Below are positions 1 to 6,625 of a DNA stretch of 8,819 bases, one piece after another (within the stretch, counting starts at the first letter, position 1; every line of letters begins with the position of its first letter). The translations under genes and the position numbers were made by a program. Where the stretch lies: positions 1-8,819 of the forward strand of contig JARFQS010000154.1 of assembly GCA_029287645.1 (NCBI GenBank). Reading direction: 5' to 3'. The stretch is from Thermoanaerobaculia bacterium. GTDB lineage: Bacteria; Acidobacteriota; Thermoanaerobaculia; Multivoradales; JAHEKO01. The notes below the pieces were generated by a model. The model saw only the letters and a list, made by a program, of their open reading frames with translations. It was not told the DNA's origin and ran no database searches.

Positions 1-962
1 CCCCTGAAGTGCGTATCCTCGTAGAGCGTGACCCGATGGCTGGATCCCCATCCCGAGTCGCCGCCGCCCCAACCTCCTCCTGTCCCTTCACAGCGCACCT
101 GCATGGATGTGACCGTGTCGTTGCCCACCTGTGATCCCCTCAGATCGGAGATGTCGCGGTCCACCTCGATGTGGTTTCCCCGATAGTCGGCCTCGACGTA
201 GAGCCTGGCACGGCAGCCGCGACTGACTCGCACGGAAGTTGTCGTGTCGTTGCCGATGTACGAGCCGCGAAGGTCTGGGACGTCGTCGGAGAAGGTCTGA
301 CGGGTCCCCGAGAAGTCGAGGTCTCGGAACAGCGTGACTCCATATTCCGCCGTGTCTCCGTCCCAACCTCCTCCTCCGCTCCAATCTCCTCCGGACTGGT
401 CGCAGCGCACGCGCATGGAGCTGACCTTGTCGTTGCCGACCGGTGATCCGCGCAGATCCGAGATATCCTGGTCCACGTCGATATAGCTGCCCCCGAAGTT
501 CGCATCCGCATAGAGCCTGGCTCGACAGCCTCGCTCGACTCGCACCGAGGTGGCCGTATCGTTGCCGACGAAGGAGCTCCTCAGATCGGCAACGTCGTTG
601 GAGAACGACTGACTGGCTCCAGAGAAATTCAGGTCCCGATACACGGTGACGCCACGACGGGTGCCACCGCCCGGCCAGGTACCTCCATCGCTCCATCCGT
701 CGCCGCCCCCTTCGCAGCGCACTCGCAGCGAAGTGACCGTGTCATTCCCTACCGGCGAGCGCCTCAGGTCGGAGACATCCTGCTCGACCTCGATGTAGGC
801 ACCCTTGTAGTCCACATCTGCATACAGCCTGGCCCTGCAACCCGAGCTGATCCGGATCGAGGTGGCATTGTCATTGCCGACATAAGAGCCTCGCAGATCG
901 GGGATATCGTCGGAGAAGGTCTGGCTGGTACCCGTGAAATTGAGATCCCTATAGAGCGTCAC
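1..962 (-). repeat. In-frame tandem repeat coding for crystallin domains
   Basis: Reading on the minus strand, unit 1 is 962-651 (312 bases), unit 2 is 650-339 (312 bases), unit 3 is 338-33 (306 bases), and unit 4 starts at 32 and leaves the window. Each unit codes for one two-motif crystallin domain plus a Gly/Trp-rich linker. The proteins are very similar between units, while the DNA differs at many third positions, so the duplications look old or selected at protein level. Within each unit the two Greek-key halves are themselves diverged repeats. Confidence 0.85.
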
Positions 963-1058
963 GCCACGCGACTGATTCCCATATTGGGCGCCGGCAATAG
1001 ACGCCAGAGCAACGGCGAAGCAAAAGAAGAAAAGCGTTTTGCGGTGCTCAGGTGCCAT
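1..1058 (-). CDS. Secreted multi-domain beta/gamma-crystallin-like protein (3' end outside window)
   Basis: The frame is open from ATG 1058 to the left edge (352 codons), so the C-terminus is missing. Residues 1-24 form a signal peptide: basic start, hydrophobic core LFFFCFAVALA, and AGA before Q25. Three full domains follow at residues 33-115, 137-219 and 241-323, and a fourth begins at 343. Each has two Greek-key halves, opening LYRDLNFTG-like and RLYADVDYKG-like. Each half carries the calcium-site pattern N-D-x-x-S/T-S (residues 62-67, 105-110, 166-171, 209-214, 270-275, 313-318). Each domain has two cysteines (for example 74 and 115) that could form a disulphide outside the cytoplasm. Linkers of 19-21 residues are rich in Gly and Trp. 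The family is beta/gamma-crystallin; inhibitor family I36 shares the fold and is the main alternative. The role is unknown; calcium-stabilised extracellular binding is inferred. No strong Shine-Dalgarno site precedes the ATG, and an in-frame GTG lies four codons upstream. Confidence 0.88.
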   Translation of the reverse strand, partial: MAPEHRKTLFFFCFAVALASIAGAQYGNQSRGVTLYRDLNFTGTSQTFSDDIPDLRGSYVGNDNATSIRISSGCRARLYADVDYKGAYIEVEQDVSDLRRSPVGNDTVTSLRVRCEGGGDGWSDGGTWPGGGTRRGVTVYRDLNFSGASQSFSNDVADLRSSFVGNDTATSVRVERGCRARLYADANFGGSYIDVDQDISDLRGSPVGNDKVSSMRVRCDQSGGDWSGGGGWDGDTAEYGVTLFRDLDFSGTRQTFSDDVPDLRGSYIGNDTTTSVRVSRGCRARLYVEADYRGNHIEVDRDISDLRGSQVGNDTVTSMQVRCEGTGGGWGGGDSGWGSSHRVTLYEDTHFR

Positions 1059-1304
1059 GGACTGTCTCACGGTCTTGTCTCCCATTCCAGGTCCGAACAA
1101 ATCGCGAGCTCCTCTCTGCCGCTGTGCAGGAGTCCATTCTAGTACCTCATCGGCTGTTCGAAATCGGACGAACGCTTCCCGGGTCCGGACGCCCGTGGGG
1201 ATTTCTTGACCCGAATGGGCGAGCATTTCCTGGAATCTTGCGGGCTCGGAGTTGGGTACGTGTCTTGCTTCTGTTTCGAGAGTGTCTGGGACAAGGAGCG
1301 AGCC
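1059..1304. other. Divergent intergenic region between crystallin and permease genes
   Basis: These 246 bases separate two divergent genes and should hold both promoters. The best sigma-70-like match on the plus strand is TTGACC at 1206-1211 with TGGAAT at 1231-1236, but the 19-base spacer is long, so I do not call a promoter. I found no convincing operator, terminator or small gene. Frames that run through here are not supported by a Shine-Dalgarno site. Confidence 0.5.
1293..1298 (+). promoter_or_regulatory. Ribosome binding site deciding the permease start
   Basis: AAGGAG lies six bases before ATG 1305. It supports that start over the in-frame TTG at 1206, which would add 33 residues unlike the family's N-terminus and has no comparable site. 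Confidence 0.8.
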
Positions 1305-3836
1305 ATGACAACGTCTCGAGGATCTTCCAGCCAGGATCATTCCTTCCAGTCGGCCCCATCGGAGACGACGCCAACAGCGGGTCTCTCGGTCCAAGGCATT
1401 CTGAGGGATGTTCGGCATGGACTGCGTTTCATCGCTCGCCAGCCGTTGTTCGCCGCCGGGGTCGTGGTTCTTCTGGCTTTGGGAATCGGGGCCACGACAG
1501 TCGTCTTCAGCTTGATCGACGCGGTCTTGCTCACTCCGACTCCCTATCCGGAGCCGGACCGCCTGGTCATGGTCTGGGAAACCCAGCCGAACTTCGAGCG
1601 GATGCCCCTCTCGGGACCCAATTTCCTGGACTTCCAAGAGCAGTCTCAGTCATTCGAGTCGATGGCCGCAATTTGGGCCTACTACTTCAGTCTCACAGGC
1701 GGCGACGAGCCGGTTCGAGTCGGTGGCTGCAGAGTTACCTCTGGGCTCTTCGATGTCATGAGAGTCAAGCCTGAACTGGGTCGGGGCTTTCAGCCGCTGG
1801 ACGAAATAGATGGAGCCGAGCCGGTTGCGATCCTCACCGAAGGTTTGTGGCGTCGGGGATTCGGTGGCTCGGCCGATGTCATTGGAACGACAGTTCAGAT
1901 CAACGGACTGGCTCATACCGTGGTCGGAGTCATGTCCTCCGATTTCAAGTTGATGACACCCTGGACCCGGGATCGCGACATCGAGTTGTTGTTGCCGTTG
2001 ACCCTTAGCTCCTCACTCGATTCTCGAGACGATCACTCCTTCATGGCGATGGCGCGCCTCAGCGACACAGCGACTGTGGAGAGTGCCCAGGCCGAGATGG
2101 ATCGCATCACCGCGAATCTGGAGGCCACCTACCCGACGACCAACAAGAACTACGGTGCTCGAGTTTCGGCGTTGCACTCGGACATGGTAGGTCGTGTCGG
2201 GAATCAACTGATGATGCTCATGGTGGCTGCGATCTGTGTCCTGCTGATCGCTTCTGCCAATGTGGGTGGTCTGATGCTCGCCAAGGCAGCCTCGAGGGAA
2301 AACGAGCTGGCTGTCCGTTTCAGCCTCGGGGCGGGTCGTGGAAGGCAGGTGCTTCAGCTCCTTGCGGAGTACCTACCTCTGGCAGTCTTGGCGGGAGTCC
2401 TTGGGTTGGGTTTGGCCTGGTGGGCTCTCGACGGATTGAAGTTCTTGGTGCCCCGAGCCCCTTCAGGCAGTACCGACTACGGAATCCATATCGGGATTGT
2501 GGTTCTGGTGTCTCTTCTGTCTCTGGGTCTGGCCGTGCTTCTCGGGGTCCTTCCGGTGGTGGCCTCTTCACGTCTTCGGCTCGCCGAGTCGCTCAACCAG
2601 GGCCGGGGCAGCCTATTCGCCAGCCCACGTCGAGCCCGGGTCTATCGAGCTCTCATTATCGTACAGCTCGCGTTGACCCTGATTCTGGCCAACGGAGCCG
2701 CTCTGATGCTGGTCAGCTATTCAAAGCTGCAGCGAACCAACCATGGCTTCGATCCTGCGGGGGTCACGGCTGTTCCTCTGCATCTGGCTGGGCCGAACTA
2801 CGACAATGCCCAAAAGGTCCTCGCCCTCCTCCGCGAAATCGGCCCTCGGATCAGTCTGCTGCCAGGCGTGGAGGTGGCCGGTACGACAAGCAAGATGCCT
2901 CTAAATGGTGGTACCAACGGGGAAGTCGCCATCGAGGGTCGCGAAGATGATTGGGAAGACAAGCGCGGGCCGCTCGCAGAACAGTCCTTCGTGACTCCCG
3001 GTTACTTTCGTGCCATGTCCATCGACTTGGTTCGTGGCAGGCTCTTGGAAGAGCGGGACCTCGGGTCGGAGATGGCGGTGGCGGTCGTGAACAGGACGTT
3101 CGCCGATCTCGCCTGGCCCGAAGCCGATCCCATCGGCAAGCGCTTCGCCATCGGTGATGACCTACAGTGGATCACGGTTGTCGGGGTCGTGGGTGACGTC
3201 CGGCAGTGGGGTGCGGAGCGCCCGGTCATTCCAGAGTACTATCTGCCGTTCGGTCCGCACCCCGCTTACTGGGCGGGGTGGCGATTCTGGGCTGAGAGAC
3301 AATTTCTCATCGTCCGATCCGACGTCGCCCTGGACGGGCTTCGAGAAGTACTGCGAAATGAGATTCGTGATCTGGCGCCAGAGCAGTCGGTATCTGAGAT
3401 CCAAACTCTGGACCAGGTGATCGCCTCGGCGACGATGCGGCGGCGATTCAACACCCTGCTGATCTCGATCTTCAGCCTGGTCGGAATCGTTCTGGTTGCG
3501 ATGGGGGTCTTCGGGATGATGTCTACGTTCGTGGCTCAGCGGCGTCACGAGATCGGGGTCCGCATGGCCCTGGGTGCCGACCAACCTCGCGTGCTACGTC
3601 TGGTCTTCGGGTATTCGGTACGCCTCCTGGCCGTCGGTGTCGCGGTGGGGCTCGCAGTGATTCTGGTCTCTGGCCGGCTGATCGAGAGTCTGCTCTACGC
3701 TGTGAATCCGGCCGATCCGATTCTACTGCTGGGTGGAACGGCCCTGGTCCTGCTGATCGGCTTGTTGGGAGCTTTCATGCCGGCACTGCGTGCGACCCGG
3801 GTCGACCCGGTCGCGGCGCTGCGCAGTGAGAATTGA
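1305..3836 (+). CDS. ADOP-type ABC transporter permease (MacB/FtsX-like, duplicated)
   Basis: This 843-residue inner-membrane protein has two FtsX/MacB halves in one chain. A cytoplasmic start containing D35-V36-R37-H38-G39-L40 leads into helix 1 (about 49-71). A MacB-like periplasmic core follows (about 75-300). Helices lie near 303-325, 355-377 and 396-418. The second half has a helix at 449-471, a second periplasmic core (about 475-710), and helices near 717-739, 771-790 and 806-828. Typical signatures are R746-R747-H748-E749-I750-G751 and the C-terminal TRVDPVAALR at 831-840. The length fits the acidobacterial duplicated permeases. Such proteins work with a MacB-type ATPase in export or mechanotransmission; the substrate cannot be read from sequence. 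No ATPase gene is adjacent: the left neighbour is divergent and the right one convergent, so it is probably a single-gene unit with a partner elsewhere. Confidence 0.92.
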   Translation: MTTSRGSSSQDHSFQSAPSETTPTAGLSVQGILRDVRHGLRFIARQPLFAAGVVVLLALGIGATTVVFSLIDAVLLTPTPYPEPDRLVMVWETQPNFERMPLSGPNFLDFQEQSQSFESMAAIWAYYFSLTGGDEPVRVGGCRVTSGLFDVMRVKPELGRGFQPLDEIDGAEPVAILTEGLWRRGFGGSADVIGTTVQINGLAHTVVGVMSSDFKLMTPWTRDRDIELLLPLTLSSSLDSRDDHSFMAMARLSDTATVESAQAEMDRITANLEATYPTTNKNYGARVSALHSDMVGRVGNQLMMLMVAAICVLLIASANVGGLMLAKAASRENELAVRFSLGAGRGRQVLQLLAEYLPLAVLAGVLGLGLAWWALDGLKFLVPRAPSGSTDYGIHIGIVVLVSLLSLGLAVLLGVLPVVASSRLRLAESLNQGRGSLFASPRRARVYRALIIVQLALTLILANGAALMLVSYSKLQRTNHGFDPAGVTAVPLHLAGPNYDNAQKVLALLREIGPRISLLPGVEVAGTTSKMPLNGGTNGEVAIEGREDDWEDKRGPLAEQSFVTPGYFRAMSIDLVRGRLLEERDLGSEMAVAVVNRTFADLAWPEADPIGKRFAIGDDLQWITVVGVVGDVRQWGAERPVIPEYYLPFGPHPAYWAGWRFWAERQFLIVRSDVALDGLREVLRNEIRDLAPEQSVSEIQTLDQVIASATMRRRFNTLLISIFSLVGIVLVAMGVFGMMSTFVAQRRHEIGVRMALGADQPRVLRLVFGYSVRLLAVGVAVGLAVILVSGRLIESLLYAVNPADPILLLGGTALVLLIGLLGAFMPALRATRVDPVAALRSEN

Positions 3837-3861
3837 GCCAAGCCGGTTCCCCGGCCTGGCT
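3836..3861. terminator. Candidate bidirectional terminator hairpin
   Basis: An 11-base inverted repeat (3836-3846 with 3851-3861, loop TTCC) starts at the last base of the permease stop. The plus-strand RNA has one A-C mismatch; in the minus-strand RNA the same position is a G-U pair, so the stem is complete. It lies between convergent genes, as expected for a shared terminator. Neither side has a good U tract, so efficiency is uncertain. Confidence 0.5.
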
Positions 3862-3889
3862 TCCTGGATCTGAAGGCTTGTCGAAAGGT

Positions 3890-4306
3890 CTAGAGGCTGC
3901 GCTTCTTTCCCCGCATACCCCGACGGCTGCCCTTGGGCCGGCCGGCCTTGCCCTTGGCCCCGCCGCCCCCGCCGCCGTAGCCGCCGCCACTATAGCCGCC
4001 ACCGCCACCACCGTGCGAGGGGCCCGAGCTGTAGGGCGCCGATCCGGGGGATCGTCTCGGGCGATCTTCTGCCTCGTTGATGCGGAGCTTGCGGCCACCC
4101 AGTTCGTGCTGATCGAACCGGGATACCGCCTCCTGCGCCGCGGTGCTATCGGAGAATTCCACGAATGCGAAGCCCCGCGGCCGCCCAGTCATCCGGTCGG
4201 ACGGGACGTGCACGTTCTTTACATCGCCGACTTCCGAGAAGAGGCTCTCGAGCTCCGATTCCGTAGTTTCATAGTTCAGGTTACCGACGAAAATTGTGTT
4301 GCTGAT
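3890..4306 (-). CDS. RRM-type glycine-rich RNA-binding protein, probable AUC start
   Basis: This is a small bacterial RRM protein of 138 residues when started at ATC 4306. RNP2 is IFVGNL at 5-10 and RNP1 is RGFAFVEF at 44-51; both carry the aromatic residues that stack on RNA. The domain ends near residue 79. A Gly/Ser/Tyr-rich stretch (86-116) and a Lys/Arg-rich tail (117-138) follow. Such proteins bind single-stranded RNA and are often cold- or stress-induced RNA chaperones; that role here is inferred. The RRM is open upstream to ATG 4459, but the 51 extra residues are unlike the family and have no Shine-Dalgarno site. AAAGGAG lies seven bases before ATC 4306, which would give MSNTIFVGNL, a normal start for the family. 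GTG 4336 is the main alternative, giving ten extra residues. It is divergent from the FKBP gene and convergent with the permease gene. Confidence 0.88.
   Translation of the reverse strand: MSNTIFVGNLNYETTESELESLFSEVGDVKNVHVPSDRMTGRPRGFAFVEFSDSTAAQEAVSRFDQHELGGRKLRINEAEDRPRRSPGSAPYSSGPSHGGGGGGYSGGGYGGGGGGAKGKAGRPKGSRRGMRGKKRSL
3959..4012 (-). repeat. Low-complexity glycine-codon tract in the RRM gene
   Basis: Runs of GGC/GGT/GGA codons with two Tyr codons encode residues 99-116. The tract may vary in length between strains. It is part of the protein's disordered RNA-binding tail, not a separate element. Confidence 0.8.
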
Positions 4307-4320
4307 GACCGTACTCCTTT
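4304..4320 (-). promoter_or_regulatory. Shine-Dalgarno site and AUC start codon of the RRM gene
   Basis: On the minus strand AAAGGAG (4320-4314) is followed by a seven-base spacer and then ATC (4306-4304), in frame with the RRM. No ATG, GTG or TTG occurs in frame at a suitable distance. AUC and AUU starts are rare and, in known cases such as infC, are discriminated against by initiation factor 3. A sequencing error from ATG to ATC is the simple alternative. Confidence 0.6.
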
Positions 4321-4566
4321 CCCGAGTTGCACTCACTAGCGGCGACGCGGTCGGGGACCGAGTGGCTCGATGATGAAGATCTTCGAATAGACCGTTCTGG
4401 ACTCCCTTCGGCCGTACAAATCGCGGGCCGAGACTCCTGGTTCGACTTGAACCCTCCAACTTCAGGTGGCACTAGGGGAACGAGCGGAGACTCGACGCGG
4501 AAGAGGTACCGCCTCTGGGTGGTAACCAGCGAATCACCCGGTGCAACCATGCTAGCGGCTCAAAGT

Positions 4567-4613
4567 TAGCACAAGAGGCGCTCGGCATTCGAGCCTGAGA
4601 AGCGAGCGTGCTA
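4567..4613. repeat. Bulged inverted repeat in divergent region
   Basis: CGCTCG (4579-4584) pairs with CGAGCG (4603-4608). Outside it, TAGCA (4567-4571) pairs with TGCTA (4609-4613), with a seven-base bulge on the left arm only. GCTCG (4580-4584) can instead pair with CGAGC (4590-4594), so two alternative hairpins share one arm. It could be an operator or a switching leader structure; chance in GC-rich DNA is not excluded. Confidence 0.4.
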
Positions 4614-4688
4614 CCATCCGGCTGCGGATAGCCTCTTCGCTACCTACCCTGTGGCAGGCCCGATCGACACGGGCATCAAAGTCCCTCC

Positions 4689-4695
4689 AAAGGAG
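4689..4695 (+). promoter_or_regulatory. Ribosome binding site deciding the FKBP GTG start
   Basis: AAAGGAG lies nine bases before GTG 4705. The in-frame GTG at 4651 has no such site and would add 18 residues not seen in SlyD-like proteins, so 4705 is preferred. Confidence 0.75.
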
Positions 4696-4704
4696 AAATC
4701 AAAC

Positions 4705-5124
4705 GTGATTGAAGATGGCAGCAAGGTATCTATCGAGTACACCCTGACCCTGGATGATGGCTCGACAGCCGACACGAACGTCGGCGGCGAGCCGCTGGTC
4801 TACAACCAGGGCCAGCAAGAGATTCTCCCGGCTCTGGAGGAGGCGCTCGTCGGCTTGGCGGCAGGTGACACCAAGAAGGTCATGTTGACTGCGGAAGAGG
4901 GCTACGGACTGGTCGACCCGGACGGGTTCCAGGATGTGGAGCCCGACATCGTTCCGGAGGATGCCCGAACCGTGGGCACCATGCTCGTGGCCAGCGATCC
5001 GGAAGGCAATCAGCAGCCGATTCGAGTGCACGAGGTGGCTGACGACAAGATCGTCCTCGACTTCAATCATCCCCTGGCGGGAGAGGCTCTCACCTTCGAC
5101 ATCAAGATCCTGGAGATCGAATAG
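4705..5124 (+). CDS. FKBP-type peptidyl-prolyl cis-trans isomerase, SlyD-like
   Basis: This 139-residue cytoplasmic prolyl isomerase and chaperone starts at GTG. The FKBP half spans about 1-68 and 119-139. It shows the opening V8-S9-I10-E11-Y12-T13, D18-G19 and the core L41-P42-A43-L44-E45 with G54-D55. An insert-in-flap domain (about 70-118) gives the SlyD architecture. N121-H122 and L124-A125-G126 match the conserved return into the FKBP fold. There is no signal peptide, and the His/Cys-rich metal-binding tail of Escherichia coli SlyD is missing, so nickel delivery is not supported. The family catalyses Xaa-Pro isomerisation and holds unfolded chains. It is divergent from the RRM gene and its stop is 12 bases from that of the convergent protease-like gene. 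Confidence 0.92.
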   Translation: MIEDGSKVSIEYTLTLDDGSTADTNVGGEPLVYNQGQQEILPALEEALVGLAAGDTKKVMLTAEEGYGLVDPDGFQDVEPDIVPEDARTVGTMLVASDPEGNQQPIRVHEVADDKIVLDFNHPLAGEALTFDIKILEIE

Positions 5125-5136
5125 CTCCCGGCTGTT

Positions 5137-6450
5137 CTATTCCAGGACCAGGGCCATGTCGCGAAAGTTGATGACGTAGGCCCTGAACTTGTGCAGAACG
5201 TCCAGCCCGACGTTACAGAACAGGTAATTGTTCTCGGGCCCCCGTATCGGGCTCGTGTAGATGTCGACCTCCCGCAGGTTGGCGCCAGCGGCCGCCATGG
5301 TCATGGAGAGCCTTGGTACCTGGAGAGCGGGTAGCTCCTGAAAGCCTCCGACGCCTCCGGTGGTCACCGTGACTCTTCTGCCGAGCGACTCCAGGCGGTC
5401 GCGATACCGCCGATAGAAGGGCTCGTAGAAGACCGTCTTGTCGGCTCCGGTGTCGAGGCGACAGACCAGATCGTCGCGCCCGTAGCGGACCTGCACCAGC
5501 GGATCCAGATCGTCGAGAGCCAGATTGCCCAGCTTGCGCACCGGCGGGCGAGAAGAGATCTCCAAGACGTTGTCGCGGCGGAAGCGAACCTCGCCCATGG
5601 CCTCGACGACGGGGAAGCCCACCAACCCCGGGATCGTGTGACCACCTGGGAACGTCAGCAGCTCGTCTGGAAAGACGAGGAAGACGACGTTGGTGTAGTC
5701 GATCTTCCCGATCGACATCTTCTCGGCAAGAGCGACATCCGCCAAGACCTTGCGGCTCGTAGAGGTCGCGACTTCGACCCCTGCGGGTCGGATGGTCAGA
5801 CCCAGGGCCTTGGCTTCGGAAGCCATGATGACGGAGAAATTGGCACCGGTGTCGAGGGAGAACCGGCGCTTTGCATTACCGATCTTGAGAGGCACCCGAC
5901 GGGTCGCTCCCAGAGCGAGGCGACTCGATCGTCGGATCTCGGCTGTCTGGGGAGGGACATCCGAGAGGGCCTCGAGAAGAGGTAGGGTGCCGCGAATCTC
6001 CTCCTCGACGGCAGGGTCCTCGTTTCGGGCTGGCGAGGCCAGAAGGGACCGAGCCGCTTCCAGAGACTCCTTGTACCGATGCAGTCGCAGGTTCGCCGTC
6101 ACCAGCAGGTGCTGCAGCCTGAGCTTGGTCAGTGGAGGCAAGTCACCCTCCCCGAGTACGGCCTCGGCGATGCGAATCGATTCGGCGGGCTGGTTGAACG
6201 CCAAAGCGACAGCCGCAGCGAAGAAACGATGCTCGGGCGAACGGGGCCCTCCCTCGGGCAGTTTCGCGAGTCGATCGCGCAGAGTGAAAAAGTCTCGGCC
6301 CTCGTAGAGAGTCACAAGGTCGACCTGCTCGGGCGGGTCTTCGACTTCTTGGTCCGCCGCCAGGACCGGATCTGTCAGGCCGAAGACGCTCCAGACAACC
6401 AAGCCGAGCCAATGGAACGTGACTGTCGAAAGACTGTGATTTTGGTGCAT
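5137..6450 (-). CDS. Exported protein with two retropepsin-like aspartic protease domains
   Basis: ATG 6450 gives 437 residues. Residues 1-32 look like a signal peptide (hydrophobic core about 14-25, then VLAA), so the product is probably periplasmic or outside. Residues 45-165 are predicted helical with TPR-like spacing, but I see no clear TPR consensus. Two aspartic protease domains follow. The first has D200-T201-G202 and a later P274-G275-L276-V277-G278-F279. The second has D333-T334-G335 and V414-G415-L416-D417-V418-L419. Retropepsins normally dimerise, each chain giving one DTG; here both could come from one chain, as in pepsin. Substrates are unknown, and it may be a non-proteolytic relative. 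AGGA about ten bases upstream is a modest ribosome site. An in-frame ATG at 6639 would overlap the divergent lyase gene and bury the signal peptide, so it was not used. Confidence 0.85.
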   Translation of the reverse strand: MHQNHSLSTVTFHWLGLVVWSVFGLTDPVLAADQEVEDPPEQVDLVTLYEGRDFFTLRDRLAKLPEGGPRSPEHRFFAAAVALAFNQPAESIRIAEAVLGEGDLPPLTKLRLQHLLVTANLRLHRYKESLEAARSLLASPARNEDPAVEEEIRGTLPLLEALSDVPPQTAEIRRSSRLALGATRRVPLKIGNAKRRFSLDTGANFSVIMASEAKALGLTIRPAGVEVATSTSRKVLADVALAEKMSIGKIDYTNVVFLVFPDELLTFPGGHTIPGLVGFPVVEAMGEVRFRRDNVLEISSRPPVRKLGNLALDDLDPLVQVRYGRDDLVCRLDTGADKTVFYEPFYRRYRDRLESLGRRVTVTTGGVGGFQELPALQVPRLSMTMAAAGANLREVDIYTSPIRGPENNYLFCNVGLDVLHKFRAYVINFRDMALVLE

Positions 6451-6625
6451 CTCGTCGATATTCCTATCAGCTTCTCTTTCGAGCCTCTGAGCAGTGCCTA
6501 TTCTGTCATCGGCCTCTCGACCTCCGCGGGGAGGTTCGCAGAAGTCTTCACAGCCGTTACGGCGTGGTTGTGAGACCATTAGGATCGCAAGGTTGCAAGG
6601 GCGCGAGGCCGGAGACCGAGAAGCC
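6451..6625. other. Divergent intergenic region between protease-like and lyase-like genes
   Basis: These 175 bases should hold both promoters. I see one short inverted repeat, CCTCC (6521-6525) with GGAGG (6530-6534), which could be an operator. A TAGGAT at about 6580 resembles a -10 box but has no matching -35. No small gene is supported. Confidence 0.45.

Larger units (their letters stand above)
4307..4704. other. 398-base divergent intergenic region (RRM / FKBP)
   Basis: No gene is supported here. The region must hold the promoter and a 5' leader for the RRM gene (minus) and the FKBP gene (plus). Frames cross it on both strands, but none has a ribosome site or recognisable protein. It contains the hairpin at 4567-4613 and a shorter palindrome (AGAGG at 4503-4507 with CCTCT at 4512-4516). 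I could not define -35/-10 boxes with confidence. A leader of this length before an RRM gene could carry RNA-level control, but that is inference. Confidence 0.5.

Noticed and set aside
88..696. A 202-codon minus-strand frame in the crystallin region
   Set aside because: It overlaps the crystallin frame on the same strand; its Arg/Ser-rich repeats are just the frame-shifted reading of the tandem repeat.
1206..1236. TTGACC with TGGAAT as a sigma-70 promoter for the permease
   Set aside because: The -10 match is four of six and the spacer is 19 bases; matches of this quality occur by chance.
1052..1774. A 240-codon plus-strand frame before and into the permease gene
   Set aside because: It overlaps the permease in another frame, has no ribosome site and shows no domain.
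4435..4462. GGTTCGA / GGTTCAA strings resembling a tRNA T-loop on both strands
   Set aside because: The flanking bases do not form a five-pair T stem, and no acceptor or anticodon arm fits around them.
5119..5142. Palindrome GAATAG/CTATTC between the convergent FKBP and protease-like genes
   Set aside because: Both genes simply end in a Glu codon plus TAG. The stem is six AT-rich pairs with a 12-base loop and no U tract, so it is a poor terminator.
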